Source: Phycicoccus jejuensis (GTDB lineage Bacteria; Actinomycetota; Actinomycetes; Actinomycetales; Dermatophilaceae). From it: a DNA stretch of 64,000 nucleotides. Below are positions 1 to 11,869 of the stretch, piece by piece (within the stretch, counting starts at the first letter, position 1; the number at the start of each line of letters is the position of its first letter). The notes under the pieces were generated by a model. It had not been told where the DNA came from, did no database searches, and worked only from the letters and a program-made list of their open reading frames with translations. Where the stretch lies: positions 62,001 to 126,000 of the forward strand of contig NZ_JOEE01000008.1 in assembly GCF_000720925.1 (NCBI RefSeq), given 5' to 3'. The position numbers and the translations under genes were made by a program.

Positions 1-562
1 GGGCGATGGGGTGCCCGTCGCGGATGATGCCGGTGAGGACGGTGTCGGCGGGGAAGGGCACGTCGCCGACCCGGGCGCCGGCGTAGGGGCTGCCGAGCGG
101 CAGGGTCATCTCGACCATCATCGCGCGGCCCTGCTGGAACTCGAAGATGCGCACGAGGTCGCCGACGCTCACGGCCTCCTCGACGAGCGCGGTCATCAGG
201 CGCGGGGTGGAGACGGCGACGTCGACGCCCCAGGCCTCGTCGAACATCCACTCGTTCTTCGGGTTGTTGACGCGGGCGACGGTGCGGGGGACGCCGAACT
301 CGGACTTGGCGAGCAGCGACAGCACGAGGTTGACCTTGTCGTCACCGGTCGCGGCGACGACGACGTCGCACTCGGCGAGGCCGGCCTCGGAGAGGGTGTC
401 GATCTCGCAGGCGTCGGCCTGCAGCCAGCTGGCGTCCGGGACCTTGGACACCCGCTCGCCGTCGGCCTCACGGTCGACGAGGAGCACCGAGTGTCCGTTG
501 CGGATGAGCTCGCGGGCGATGGACCGCCCGACGGAGCCCGCCCCGGCGATGACGACGCGCAT
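1..562 (-). CDS. ceoC: TrkA-family potassium uptake regulator CeoC (3' end off window)
   Basis: NAD-binding regulatory subunit of a Trk-type potassium uptake system, acting at the cytoplasmic face of the membrane transporter. The visible 187 residues hold an N-terminal Rossmann fold with GAGSVG at residues 7-12, then the family segments ATGDDK and WGVDVAVSTPR, and the start of the C-terminal TrkA-C ligand-binding domain. The C-terminus lies beyond base 1. The ATG at 562 is 17 nt behind the stop of the upstream ceoB-like gene, so the two are almost certainly co-transcribed. The WGVDVAVSTPR region and the pair order recall M. tuberculosis CeoC (Rv2692). No transporter subunit is visible here. 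Confidence 0.9.
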   Translation of the reverse strand, partial: MRVVIAGAGSVGRSIARELIRNGHSVLLVDREADGERVSKVPDASWLQADACEIDTLSEAGLAECDVVVAATGDDKVNLVLSLLAKSEFGVPRTVARVNNPKNEWMFDEAWGVDVAVSTPRLMTALVEEAVSVGDLVRIFEFQQGRAMMVEMTLPLGSPYAGARVGDVPFPADTVLTGIIRDGHPIA

Positions 563-579
563 GGAGGAGCCTTTCGGGG

Positions 580-1242
580 TCAGTGGGAGGGGGGCGGCGC
601 GTCGAGGACGCGCTCGGCGGTCGCGAGGTGCTCGCGCAGCAGGGCGAGGTGCACGAGGTCGCCCTCCTGGTACACGGTGTCGGCGCCGGGGATGAACCCG
701 TCGCCGAGCCGGGTCACGTAGGCCAGCCGGCCCTCGGTGGCCGTCTCGACCTCGGTGTAGCGGCGGCCGATCCACGACGCCGCCACCGGGATCTCGGCGA
801 TGACGACGTGCCCCGACGGGTCGGTGAACTCGGGGACGTGACCCTGGGGGAGCAGGCGGCGGAGCATCTGGTCGCTCGTCCACTTGACGGTGGCGACGGT
901 GGGGATGCCCAGGCGCTGGTAGATCTCGGCGCGACCGGGGTCGTAGATGCGGGCGACGACGTTCTCGACGCCGAACTTCTCGCGGGCCACGCGCGCGGCG
1001 AGGATGTTCGAGTTGTCACCGCTGGAGACCGCGGCGAACGCGTAGGCGTTGTCGATGCCGGCGGCCCGCAGGGTGTCGCGGTCGAAGCCGACGCCGGTGA
1101 CCGTGCGCCCCTCGAAGGAGGTCCCGAGGCGCCGGAAGGCGCTCTCGTCCTGGTCGACGACGGCGACCTCGTGGCCGGCGCGTTCGAGGGCCCGGGCGAG
1201 GGAGGCGCCGACACGGCCGCAGCCCATGATCACGAAGTGCAC
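580..1242 (-). CDS. ceoB: TrkA-family potassium uptake regulator CeoB
   Basis: A 220-residue NAD-binding regulator, first gene of the ceoB-ceoC pair. The Rossmann motif GCGRVG is at residues 7-12 and the acidic residue that binds the ribose is Asp30. SSGDNSN and the TrkA-C half (PSGHVVIAEIPV onward) follow. I chose the GTG at 1242 because the product then begins directly with the beta-strand HFVIMGCG; a longer reading frame to 1365 adds only a non-conserved tail. TAGCGT lies 7 nt upstream of this GTG, so the transcript may be leaderless. It is divergent from the APC permease, an arrangement shared with the M. tuberculosis Rv2690c-Rv2692 region. Confidence 0.92.
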   Translation of the reverse strand: MHFVIMGCGRVGASLARALERAGHEVAVVDQDESAFRRLGTSFEGRTVTGVGFDRDTLRAAGIDNAYAFAAVSSGDNSNILAARVAREKFGVENVVARIYDPGRAEIYQRLGIPTVATVKWTSDQMLRRLLPQGHVPEFTDPSGHVVIAEIPVAASWIGRRYTEVETATEGRLAYVTRLGDGFIPGADTVYQEGDLVHLALLREHLATAERVLDAPPPSH

Positions 1243-1249
1243 GACAGGG

Positions 1250-1323
1250 ACGCTACTACGCGCCCGCAGCGGACGGACCGCAGTCCGGGACGTGCACGCG
1301 CCGTGCGCGCTTCTGCCTACAGT
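1250..1323. promoter_or_regulatory. Divergent promoters for ceoB and the APC permease
   Basis: On the minus strand TAGCGT (1250-1255) sits 7 nt before the ceoB GTG. On the plus strand TACAGT (1318-1323) sits 7 nt before the permease GTG. Both fit an actinobacterial -10 box followed by transcription starting at the start codon. Neither gene has a visible Shine-Dalgarno sequence. Inference from spacing only. Confidence 0.55.
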
Positions 1324-1330
1324 TGTCCTC

Positions 1331-3337
1331 GTGTCAACACCCGGACGTCTCGTCAAGCGCGTCATCCTCGGGCGGGCGATGCGCAGTGACCGTCTCGGCG
1401 AGACGCTCCTGCCGAAGAAGCTCGCTCTGCCGGTCTTCGCGAGCGACGCACTGTCGTCGGTGGCCTACGCCCCCGACGAGATCCTGCTCACCCTCGGGCT
1501 CGCGGGCGGCACGCTCGCGCTGACCCAGTCGTGGAAGATCGCGCTCGTCGTCGTCTTCGTCATGGCGATCGTCATCATGAGCTACCGGCAGAACGTCCAC
1601 GCCTACCCCAGCGGCGGCGGCGACTACGAGGTGGCGAGCGTCAACCTCGGGCCGCGGGCCGGCCTGACGGTGGCGAGCGCGCTGCTCGTCGACTACGTGC
1701 TGACCGTGGCGGTGTCGGTCTCGTCGGGCGTCCAGAACGCCGCAGCGGCCTTCGGCTTCGTCCGCGGGCACGAGGCGGTCGTCGCGGTGCTCATCATCGT
1801 CGCGCTCACCGCGATGAACCTCCGGGGTGTGCGCGAGTCCGGGACGGCGTTCGCCATCCCCACCTACCTCTTCATGGCCAGCGTGCTCGGCATGGCCGCG
1901 TTCGGTTTCTTCCGCAAGGTCTCCGGCGACCTGCCGCTGGCCGAGAGCGCGTCGCTGACGCTGCGTGCCGAGAGCGGTTTCGAGGAGCTCGGCACCGTCG
2001 CGATGGCCTTCCTCCTGCTGCGCGCGTTCTCGTCCGGCTGTGCGGCGCTGACCGGGGTCGAGGCCATCTCGAACGGCGTGCCCGCCTTCAAGAAGCCCAA
2101 GAGCCGCAACGCCGCGACGACCCTCCTGCTCATGGGCGTCGTCTCGGTGACGATGCTCATGTCGATGATCACGCTGGCCTCGTGGACCGGCGTCCACTAC
2201 GCCGACGACGAGGCCAACCAGCTGCTGCGCGACGGCGTGCCGGTCGGTGACGACTACGTCCAGGACACCGTCATGGGCCAGGTGTCCAAGGCCGTCTTCT
2301 CCGACTTCCACCTCGGCGTGGTCGTCGTCTCGATCGTCACCGGCCTCATCCTCGTGCTCGCCGCGAACACGGCCTTCAACGGCTTCCCGGTGCTCGGCTC
2401 GATCCTCGCCCGTGACGGCTTCCTGCCGCGCCAGCTGCACACCCGCGGCGACCGCCTCGCGTTCTCCAACGGCATCCTCATCCTCGCCGGCGCGGCGGCG
2501 GCCCTCGTCGTCGTCTTCAACGCCGACGTCACCCGGCTCATCCAGCTCTACATCGTCGGCGTGTTCGTGTCGTTCACGCTGTCGCAGATCGGGATGGTGC
2601 GGCACTGGAACCGGTACCTGCGCGTCGAGAAGGACCCCGCGTCCCGGGCCCGGATGATGCGCAGCCGCGTCATCAACGGCGTCGGCGCGGCGATGTCCGG
2701 CACCGTGCTCGTCGTCGTGCTCCTCACGAAGTTCACGCACGGCGCCGGCTACGCGATCGCGGCGATGGCGGTCCTGTTCTTCCTCATGCTCGCGATCCGA
2801 AAGCACTACGACCACGTCCGCGACGAGCTGAGCGTCGAGGAGCGCGACACCAAGGCGCAGATGCTGCCCTCGCGCGTGCACGCCATCGTCCTCGTCGCGA
2901 AGATCCACAAGCCGACGCTGCGCGCGCTGGCGTACGCGCGGGCGACCCGCCCGTCCGTGCTCGAGGCGATCACCGTCTCGGTCGACCCCGACGAGACCAA
3001 GGGCCTGCAGCAGGAGTGGGACCGGCGCGACATCCCGGTGCCGCTCAAGGCCCTCGACAGCCCGTACCGCGAGATCACCCGTCCGGTGCTCGACTACGTC
3101 AAGTCGATCCGCACCGACAATCCGCGCGACATCGTCGTCGTCTACATCCCGCAGTACGTCGTCGGGCACTGGTGGGAGCAGATCCTCCACAACCAGAGCG
3201 CCCTGCGGCTGCGCACCCGGCTGCTCTTCACGCCCGGGGTCATGGTGTCGTCGGTGCCGTGGCAGCTCGCGTCGTCCGAGGGCGCCGAGGAGCGGATGGA
3301 CGGCCCGGTGGCGGGCGACGTCCGCCGCGGCGAGTGA
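1331..3337 (+). CDS. APC-superfamily amino acid permease-like membrane protein
   Basis: A 668-residue integral membrane protein of the APC superfamily. The N-terminus carries LPVFASDALSSVAYAPDEI, typical of this branch, followed by about twelve hydrophobic segments to roughly residue 490 and then a cytoplasmic tail of about 170 residues containing HAIVLVAKIHKPT. Substrate cannot be told from sequence; amino acid or cation uptake is possible. It matches the family of M. tuberculosis Rv2690c, which also neighbours ceoB. The GTG at 1331 is preferred because a TACAGT box lies 7 nt before it and the upstream in-frame extension overlaps ceoB. Its TGA overlaps the next gene's ATG by one base, so the two are translationally coupled. 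Confidence 0.9.
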   Translation: MSTPGRLVKRVILGRAMRSDRLGETLLPKKLALPVFASDALSSVAYAPDEILLTLGLAGGTLALTQSWKIALVVVFVMAIVIMSYRQNVHAYPSGGGDYEVASVNLGPRAGLTVASALLVDYVLTVAVSVSSGVQNAAAAFGFVRGHEAVVAVLIIVALTAMNLRGVRESGTAFAIPTYLFMASVLGMAAFGFFRKVSGDLPLAESASLTLRAESGFEELGTVAMAFLLLRAFSSGCAALTGVEAISNGVPAFKKPKSRNAATTLLLMGVVSVTMLMSMITLASWTGVHYADDEANQLLRDGVPVGDDYVQDTVMGQVSKAVFSDFHLGVVVVSIVTGLILVLAANTAFNGFPVLGSILARDGFLPRQLHTRGDRLAFSNGILILAGAAAALVVVFNADVTRLIQLYIVGVFVSFTLSQIGMVRHWNRYLRVEKDPASRARMMRSRVINGVGAAMSGTVLVVVLLTKFTHGAGYAIAAMAVLFFLMLAIRKHYDHVRDELSVEERDTKAQMLPSRVHAIVLVAKIHKPTLRALAYARATRPSVLEAITVSVDPDETKGLQQEWDRRDIPVPLKALDSPYREITRPVLDYVKSIRTDNPRDIVVVYIPQYVVGHWWEQILHNQSALRLRTRLLFTPGVMVSSVPWQLASSEGAEERMDGPVAGDVRRGE

Positions 3338-4632
3338 TGGCGGAGCACCCGGAGGGGCTCGCGGTCGGCGACGAGGTCGAGGTCGACGTCACGGCCTTCG
3401 CCCACGGCGGGCACTCGATCGCGCGCGCCGACGGCCAGGTCCTCTTCGTCCGCCACACGCTGCCCGGTGAGCGGGTGCGGGCGCGGGTGACCGAGACCGG
3501 GTCCGGCGGTCGCTTCGTGCGCGCCGACGCGGTCGAGGTGCTCGACGCCTCCCCGGACCGCGTCGTGCCGCCGTGCCCGTGGAGCGGTCCCGGCCGGTGC
3601 GGTGGCTGCGACCTCCAGCACGTCGCGCTCGAGGCGCAGCGGCGGCTCAAGGCCGGTGTCGTCCGCGAGCAGATGAGCCGCCTCGCCGGGCTCGAGGTCG
3701 ACGTCGACGTCGAGCCGGTGCCCGGTGACGACGGCGGGCTGGACTGGCGCACCCGCGTCGAGTTCGCCGTCGACGCCGAGGGCCGGGCGGGCCTGCGCCG
3801 GCACCGCTCGCACGAGGTCGTGCCGGTCGACCACTGCCGCATCGCCGCCCCCGGGGTCGACGCCCTGCGCGTCACGGAGCGCACCTGGCCGGGCGCCGAG
3901 CTCGTCGACGTCGTGGCGCCCTCGGTCGGGGCGCCCGTGGCCGTCGAGGTGCCCGGCGGGCCGGTGCCGGACGTCCTGGAGCGGGTCGAGGTGCCGGCCG
4001 CCGACGGCCGCCCGGGGTTCGTGCACGACTTCTCCGTCTCGGCCCGTGGCTTCTGGCAGGTGCACCCCGGCGCCCCCGCGACGTTCCTCACCGCGGTCCT
4101 CGACGGGCTGCGGGTGCGCCCGGGGGAGCGGGCGCTCGACCTGTACTGCGGTGTCGGGCTGTTCGCCGCCGCGCTGTCCGAGGCGGTCGGCCCGGACGGG
4201 CAGGTCGTCGCGGTCGAGGCCGACCGCGACGCCGTCGCCCGGGCGACCGAGGGGCTCGGGGCCGCGGGCAACGTCGCCGTGGTCGGTGCGCGGGTCGACG
4301 ACGCCTTCGGGCTCGCGCGGACCGACCGCCGGCGGGGTGCGGCGCGCGGCCGCGGCCGTCGTCCGGCGCGCTCGCCCCTGCTGCCGCAGCGCGCCGACGT
4401 CGTCGTCCTCGACCCGCCGCGCACCGGGGCCGGCCCGGCCGTCGTCGGGGCCGTCGCCGACCTCGCGCCGCGGGCCGTCGCCTACGTCGCGTGCGACCCC
4501 GCGGCGCTCGCCCGCGACACCGCGGCCCTGCTCGCCCGCGGCTACCGGCTCGTCTCGCTGCGGGCCTTCGACGCCTTCCCGATGACCCACCACGTCGAGT
4601 GCGTCGCGATCTTCGAGCCCGCGACGGCGTGA
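3337..4632 (+). CDS. TRAM-domain class I SAM-dependent RNA methyltransferase (RumA/TrmA family)
   Basis: Probable 5-methyluridine RNA methyltransferase of 431 residues. An N-terminal TRAM RNA-binding domain (about residues 8-63) is followed by cysteines 80, 88, 91 and 167, which match the four 4Fe-4S ligands of E. coli RumA in spacing. The SAM-binding motif LDLYCGVG is near residue 267, DPPRTGAG near 358, and the catalytic cysteine is in VACDP at residue 386. Counterpart of Rv2689c by context. Whether it acts on tRNA or rRNA cannot be decided. A stretch rich in Arg around residues 330-350 lies between SAM motifs and looks like a surface insertion. Confidence 0.9.
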   Translation: MAEHPEGLAVGDEVEVDVTAFAHGGHSIARADGQVLFVRHTLPGERVRARVTETGSGGRFVRADAVEVLDASPDRVVPPCPWSGPGRCGGCDLQHVALEAQRRLKAGVVREQMSRLAGLEVDVDVEPVPGDDGGLDWRTRVEFAVDAEGRAGLRRHRSHEVVPVDHCRIAAPGVDALRVTERTWPGAELVDVVAPSVGAPVAVEVPGGPVPDVLERVEVPAADGRPGFVHDFSVSARGFWQVHPGAPATFLTAVLDGLRVRPGERALDLYCGVGLFAAALSEAVGPDGQVVAVEADRDAVARATEGLGAAGNVAVVGARVDDAFGLARTDRRRGAARGRGRRPARSPLLPQRADVVVLDPPRTGAGPAVVGAVADLAPRAVAYVACDPAALARDTAALLARGYRLVSLRAFDAFPMTHHVECVAIFEPATA

Positions 4633-5474
4633 CGGGGCGGCCGGGCCGGCGCGCCGTCGTCACGGCGGCGCTCGGGGTGCCGTTCCTCGCGACGGGCTGC
4701 TCGACGTCGACGACCGGCGGCGACGACGCTCCGCAGGGCCCGGCGCCCGAGCGCATCGCCTACGGACCGCACGAGGCCCAGTACGCCGAGCTCACGCGGC
4801 CGACCGGTGCCTCGCGCGGTGTCGTCGTCGTGCTCCACGGCGGGTTCTGGCTGGCCGAGTACGACGTCTCGCTCGCCCGCCCCCTCGCCGCCGACCTCGT
4901 GCGGCGGGGCTGGATGGCGCTCGCGGTCGAGTACCGCCGGGTCGGCGACGGCGGCGGCGTGCCCGCGACCCTCGACGACGTCTCCACGGCGCTCGACCTG
5001 CTCGCCGACCGGGACCTCGCCGACGGCCCGGTCGTCACGCTCGGCCACTCCGCGGGCGGTCAGCTCGCCGTCTGGGCGGCCGCCCGGACGCGGCTCGAGC
5101 GCTGGCGCGGGGCGCAGGTCGTCCCGACGCACGTCGTGTCGCAGGCCGGCGTCCTCGACCTGCGGACCGCCGCCGACGAGGACCTCGGCGGGGGAGCGGT
5201 GCCGGGGTTCCTCGGCGGCACGCCGCAGGAGCGGCCGGAGGCCTACGCCTGGGCCGACCCCGTCGCGCTCGCGCCGGTCGAGGCGCCGGTCTGGTGCGTC
5301 CACGGCCCGGACGACGGCACGGTCCCGATCGCCCAGTCGCAGGCGTACGTCCGGGCGGCGCTCGCGGCCGGGGGAGCGGCGACGCTCATCGAGGTGCCCG
5401 GCGACCACCTCGACCAGGTCGACACCGGCTCGGACGCGTGGGCCCGCACGGTGGCCGTGCTCGACGGCCTCTGA
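4629..5474 (+). CDS. Alpha/beta hydrolase, predicted lipoprotein
   Basis: A 281-residue secreted or membrane-anchored hydrolase. Residues 1-20 form a signal peptide with twin arginine and a lipobox ending in LATGC. The mature part has the oxyanion motif LHGGFW, the nucleophile elbow GHSAGG (Ser141), an acidic residue in HGPDDGTVP and a terminal His in GDHLDQ, so the catalytic triad looks intact. It resembles peptidase S9/esterase-like hydrolases; the substrate is unknown. The GTG start overlaps the methyltransferase stop by four bases, indicating one transcript. It ends 146 nt before the aconitase gene. Confidence 0.85.
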   Translation: MTGRPGRRAVVTAALGVPFLATGCSTSTTGGDDAPQGPAPERIAYGPHEAQYAELTRPTGASRGVVVVLHGGFWLAEYDVSLARPLAADLVRRGWMALAVEYRRVGDGGGVPATLDDVSTALDLLADRDLADGPVVTLGHSAGGQLAVWAAARTRLERWRGAQVVPTHVVSQAGVLDLRTAADEDLGGGAVPGFLGGTPQERPEAYAWADPVALAPVEAPVWCVHGPDDGTVPIAQSQAYVRAALAAGGAATLIEVPGDHLDQVDTGSDAWARTVAVLDGL

Positions 5475-5557
5475 GCAGCCGCATGTCTCCCGCGCGCGGC
5501 CGCGCGACACCCGGGGGGCGGGCATAGGCTCGACGCCACCGACCCGGTGTGGTTAGA

Positions 5558-5575
5558 TATCTTGACGTCAAGATA
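5558..5575. promoter_or_regulatory. Perfect 18-bp palindrome upstream of aconitase
   Basis: TATCTTGAC followed immediately by its reverse complement GTCAAGATA, centred 54 nt before the acnA GTG in an otherwise GC-rich gap. The AT-rich sequence overlaps probable core promoter elements, so a bound regulator should block transcription. Its form suits a MarR- or TetR-family dimer. TamR of Streptomyces coelicolor, a MarR protein responding to citrate and aconitate, controls an aconitase gene, so a TamR-like regulator is a guess. No regulator gene is adjacent. Confidence 0.65.
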
Positions 5576-5620
5576 AATAGCGGGTCCGTGCGACGACGCA
5601 ACGACCCGGAAGGAGACCCG

Positions 5621-8401
<2,781 letters not shown>

Positions 8402-8418
8402 CGCCCGCGACACCCGAA

Positions 8419-8454
8419 CGCGCCGCCCCGGACCTCACCGACCGGGGCGGCGCG
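8419..8454. terminator. Hairpin between convergent acnA and ABC permease genes
   Basis: A perfect 13-bp stem (CGCGCCGCCCCGG at 8419-8431, complement at 8442-8454) with a 10-nt loop, 18 nt after the acnA stop and 33 nt before the permease stop. There is no T run, as is common for GC-rich actinobacterial terminators, and it could serve both directions. Confidence 0.75.
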
Positions 8455-8486
8455 CTCGTCTCCTCGCGGGGTCGCCGCGAGGGGTC

Positions 8487-9425
8487 TCAGCCCTTCTCGG
8501 CGCCCGCGTTCGCGCCCTGCGTGAAGTAGCGCTGGAACACGGCGAAGATGATCGCCGAGGGGATCGTCATGAGCAGCGCGGCCGCCATCGAGATGGGGTA
8601 CTGGTTGCCCGAGCCCAGGCCGCCCGAGGTCAGCTGGCCGACGCCGCGGGTGAGGGTGAAGAGGTTCGGGTCGTTGGTCGCGATGATGAAGTGCGCCAGC
8701 TCGTTCCACGACCCCTGGAAGGACAGGATCGTCAGGGTGATGACCGCCGGGCGGGCCATCGGGAGGACGACCGACCAGAAGATGCGGAAGGTGCTCGCAC
8801 CGTCGATGCGGGCCGCCTCCTCGACGGACGGCGGGATCGACTCGAAGAACTGCTTCATGATGAACACGCCGGCGGCGTCGACGAGCAGCGGGACGATGAG
8901 CGCCGGGTAGGTGTTGTAGATCCCGAGGTAGTTGAGCACGAGGAACTTCGGGATGAGCAGCACGATGCCCGGCACCGCGAGCACGGCGAGGATCGCCGTG
9001 AACACGGCGTCCCGGCCGCGGAACTTCAGTCGCGCGAGGGCGTACCCGGCGAGCGAGTTGAAGAACACCCGACCGATCGTCACGCACACCGTGACGATGA
9101 CCGAGTTGGTGAACCACAGCGGGAAGTCGGTCTCGGCGAGCCGCTGGAACGCCGCGGTGGTCAGGGGGTCCGGGACGATCCCGAGGGGGTTCGCGACGGC
9201 GTCGCCGTTGGTCTTGAGCGAGGTCGAGACCTGGACGACGAAGGGGTAGATGTAGACGACAGAGAACGCGACGAGCGCGAGGTAGACCGCGAGCTTCTTG
9301 CCGCGACCGCTCCGGTGGACACGAGAGGATCCACCGGCAGCGGGCGGCAGGCGCGTCCCCATCGTGGCGGTCGCCTCGGCTCGCACCTGAGGGGTCACGA
9401 CGTCCGCGGGTCCGAGGTCGCTCAT
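8487..9425 (-). CDS. Carbohydrate ABC transporter permease (MalG type)
   Basis: Inner-membrane permease of 312 residues, last gene of the sugar ABC operon. It has about six hydrophobic segments and the cytoplasmic EAA loop EEAARIDGASTFRIF near residue 200, which docks the ATPase. The ATG overlaps the stop of the MalF-type gene by four bases. No ATPase is encoded in the operon; actinobacterial sugar importers of this class often share one MsiK-type ATPase encoded elsewhere, which is a likely explanation here. Confidence 0.93.
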   Translation of the reverse strand: MSDLGPADVVTPQVRAEATATMGTRLPPAAGGSSRVHRSGRGKKLAVYLALVAFSVVYIYPFVVQVSTSLKTNGDAVANPLGIVPDPLTTAAFQRLAETDFPLWFTNSVIVTVCVTIGRVFFNSLAGYALARLKFRGRDAVFTAILAVLAVPGIVLLIPKFLVLNYLGIYNTYPALIVPLLVDAAGVFIMKQFFESIPPSVEEAARIDGASTFRIFWSVVLPMARPAVITLTILSFQGSWNELAHFIIATNDPNLFTLTRGVGQLTSGGLGSGNQYPISMAAALLMTIPSAIIFAVFQRYFTQGANAGAEKG

Positions 9426-10582
9426 GCCGTCGCCTCCTTCTTCTTCGCCGCGCGCTGCTGGGCGCGCCGGGCCTTCTTCGCGGCCGCCTCGTCCTTGTCG
9501 CGCAGGACGAACCGCTGGAACGTCGTGAGCACGAAGATGAGGACGAAGAGCAGGAACGCCATCGCGGCGCCCTGGCCCCACTGCTGCTGCCCGAAGGCGG
9601 CGGTGTACGACAGGTAGGCCGGCGTGAGCGTCGTCTTCGCGGGGCCGCCCTGCGTCATGACGTACATCTGGTCGAACACCTGCCACGTGCCGATGACGCC
9701 GAGCGTCACGACGAGGAGGATGGTCGGCCGCAGGTGCGGGACGGTGACGGCCCGGAAACGCTGCCACCGGTTGGCGCCGTCGACGAGCGCGGCCTCCTCG
9801 ACCTCCGTCGGCAGGTCCTGGAGGGCCGCGAGGAACATGAGCATGAAGGTGCCGGCCGTGGTCCAGACGACCTGGAGCATGATCGCCGACAAGGCCACCG
9901 AGGGCCCGCTGAACCAGTCCCACAGCGACAGGCTCATCACCTGGTGGTCGGCGAGGGCCCCGGGTGGCGCGTCGATGCTCCACAGCCCGAGACCCTGGCC
10001 GGCGAGGTGGATGAGGCCGCGCGGGTCCGAGAACCACGTCGGGCCGTCGATGCCGAAGATCCCGAGGAACTGGTTGACGGCGCCCGTCCCGGTGAAGAGG
10101 AAGAGGAAGACCAGCGAGATCGCGACCGACGACACGACCGAGGGGAAGTAGAAGGCCGTCCGGAAGAACGTGCGGCCCTTGAGGAAGCGCTGGTTGACGA
10201 TGACCGCCAGCCCGAGCGCGAGCACCGTCTGGAGCGGGACGACCCCGACGACGTAGTAGAAGGTGTTGCGCAGCGAGATCATGAAGTCTTGCCGCGAGAG
10301 CCCCTGCTCGGTGAGGAGCGCCTGGTAGTTCTCGGTGCCGACGAAGCCGACGCGGGACGAGAACGGGCTCCCGCGCCCCGTCCAGTCCGTGAAGGACACC
10401 CAGATCGCCATGAGGATCGGGATGACGAGGAAGAGCCCGAGGACCACGAGCGTGGGGGTGACGAACAGCCACCCGGCGGTGGACTGACGCTGCCCGTCCC
10501 CGCGGCGGCGGCGCCGCGGGGCCCGGCCGGAGCCGGTCCCCGCGGTGGTGCCGCGCTCGGCGACGGTGTCGGCGGTGCTCAC
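9422..10582 (-). CDS. Carbohydrate ABC transporter permease (MalF type)
   Basis: Inner-membrane permease of 386 residues pairing with the MalG-type protein. A basic, disordered N-terminus of about 35 residues (Arg-rich) precedes the first membrane helix GWLFVTPTLVVLGLFL. The EAA loop is EEAALVDGANRWQRF near residue 275. The C-terminal tail is Lys/Ala-rich. The GTG start overlaps the binding-protein stop by four bases. Substrate is unknown; the nearby debranching-type enzyme suggests an alpha-glucan or maltodextrin-like sugar. Confidence 0.92.
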   Translation of the reverse strand: MSTADTVAERGTTAGTGSGRAPRRRRRGDGQRQSTAGWLFVTPTLVVLGLFLVIPILMAIWVSFTDWTGRGSPFSSRVGFVGTENYQALLTEQGLSRQDFMISLRNTFYYVVGVVPLQTVLALGLAVIVNQRFLKGRTFFRTAFYFPSVVSSVAISLVFLFLFTGTGAVNQFLGIFGIDGPTWFSDPRGLIHLAGQGLGLWSIDAPPGALADHQVMSLSLWDWFSGPSVALSAIMLQVVWTTAGTFMLMFLAALQDLPTEVEEAALVDGANRWQRFRAVTVPHLRPTILLVVTLGVIGTWQVFDQMYVMTQGGPAKTTLTPAYLSYTAAFGQQQWGQGAAMAFLLFVLIFVLTTFQRFVLRDKDEAAAKKARRAQQRAAKKKEATA

Positions 10583-11829
10583 TGGCCGAGCGCGGAGCCG
10601 GCGTTGGTGTCGAAGCCCTCGAGGACCTGCGGCAGGTTGGCGTTGCCGAAGCTCTCGAGCTTGGAGTTGAGGTCGGCGACGACCTGCTCCATCCCGGGCG
10701 CGTTGATCGGGCCGTGGCCGTACTCACCACCGGCGATGAACGGGGCGTCCTCGGGGAACTTGCTCTTGTACTGGTCGGCGGCCGACTGGCGGCTCGGCAT
10801 GACCCCGAACGCGTCGGCGAAGGCCATCTGCTGGTCGACGGTGGTCAGCGACTTCACGAGGTCGACGGCCTGGGCCTGGGCCTTGGAGTCGGACGCGACA
10901 CCCCAGCACTGGGTGAACTGCAGCGTGCCCTTGCCCGCCGGGCCGGCCGGCAGCTCGACGGTCTTGTACTTGAGGTCCGGGTAGTCGTTCTTGACGGCGC
11001 CCTTGATCCAGTTGCCCTCGATAGTCATCGCGGCTTTGCCGGTGCCGAACGCCTCACCGCCCCAGCCGGAGTCGAGCTGGTTGGACATCTTGAAGTTGCC
11101 CGCCTTGACGTTGCGCTGGACGTACTCGAGGGCGTCGGTGACCGCCGGGGTGTCGGCCGACGCGCTCTTGCCGTCGTCGGACAGCCACCAGCCGCCGTTC
11201 TGGACGACGAACGCGCCGAGGCGGTCGATGCCGACCCCGATGCCGAGGCCGACCTGGTCCTTCGTGGTCAGCTTCTTCGAGACGGCCTCGAGCTGGTCCC
11301 ACGTCGTCGGGACGTCGGCGTCGGTCAGGCCGGCCTTCTCCCACGAGTCGGTGTTGATCTCGAGGGCGAGGGTCGAGAAGTCCTTGGGGGCGCAGTACTG
11401 CTTGCCCTCGTACGTGAAGGTCTGGCGCAGCGGCTCGTAGAAGTCGCTGTTGTCGGAGAGCTGGTCCGCGTACGGGTAGAGGCTGCCGTTCTTCGCGTAG
11501 TCCGCGAAGCGCGAGGCGTCCATGTAGAAGACGTCGGCGGGCTTGCCGCTGGCGAAGCCCTGGGCGAGCTGCTGGTTCATGTCGCTCGCGACGGTGACGG
11601 TGACCTTGTTGCCGGACTTCTGCGCCCAGGCGTCCGCCGCGGCCTTGACGGCGTTGGTCTCGGCGTCGCCGGAGGACGCGATGAGCATCGTCAGGTTGGC
11701 CGGGCCGCTGGCCGACGCCGGTGCGCTGGATGCGCCCTCTTCCTCGAATCCTCCTCCGCCGCAGGCGGACAGGGCCAAGGCGCCGGTGAGGGCCAGGACC
11801 AGGGCGGTGGTACGGGTCGTGCGCGTCAT
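10579..11829 (-). CDS. Sugar ABC transporter substrate-binding lipoprotein
   Basis: Extracellular solute-binding protein of 416 residues, family 1. The signal peptide ends in the lipobox ALSAC, giving a lipid-anchored receptor on the outer face of the membrane. The mature chain shows SSGDAETNAVKAAADAWAQ and DVFYMDASRFADYAKNGSL, typical of this fold. ATG at 11829 with an AAGGAG ribosome site. It lies 40 nt after the LacI gene and overlaps the first permease, giving the order lacI-SBP-malF-malG in one operon. Confidence 0.94.
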   Translation of the reverse strand: MTRTTRTTALVLALTGALALSACGGGGFEEEGASSAPASASGPANLTMLIASSGDAETNAVKAAADAWAQKSGNKVTVTVASDMNQQLAQGFASGKPADVFYMDASRFADYAKNGSLYPYADQLSDNSDFYEPLRQTFTYEGKQYCAPKDFSTLALEINTDSWEKAGLTDADVPTTWDQLEAVSKKLTTKDQVGLGIGVGIDRLGAFVVQNGGWWLSDDGKSASADTPAVTDALEYVQRNVKAGNFKMSNQLDSGWGGEAFGTGKAAMTIEGNWIKGAVKNDYPDLKYKTVELPAGPAGKGTLQFTQCWGVASDSKAQAQAVDLVKSLTTVDQQMAFADAFGVMPSRQSAADQYKSKFPEDAPFIAGGEYGHGPINAPGMEQVVADLNSKLESFGNANLPQVLEGFDTNAGSALGQ

Positions 11830-11869
11830 CGTGACTCCTTCGTCGGGGTGGTGCGCGGGGGTGGCCGGG

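Noticed and set aside
1334..3190. Long minus-strand frame opposite the APC permease
   Set aside because: Antisense shadow of a clear membrane protein; composition is charged and repetitive.
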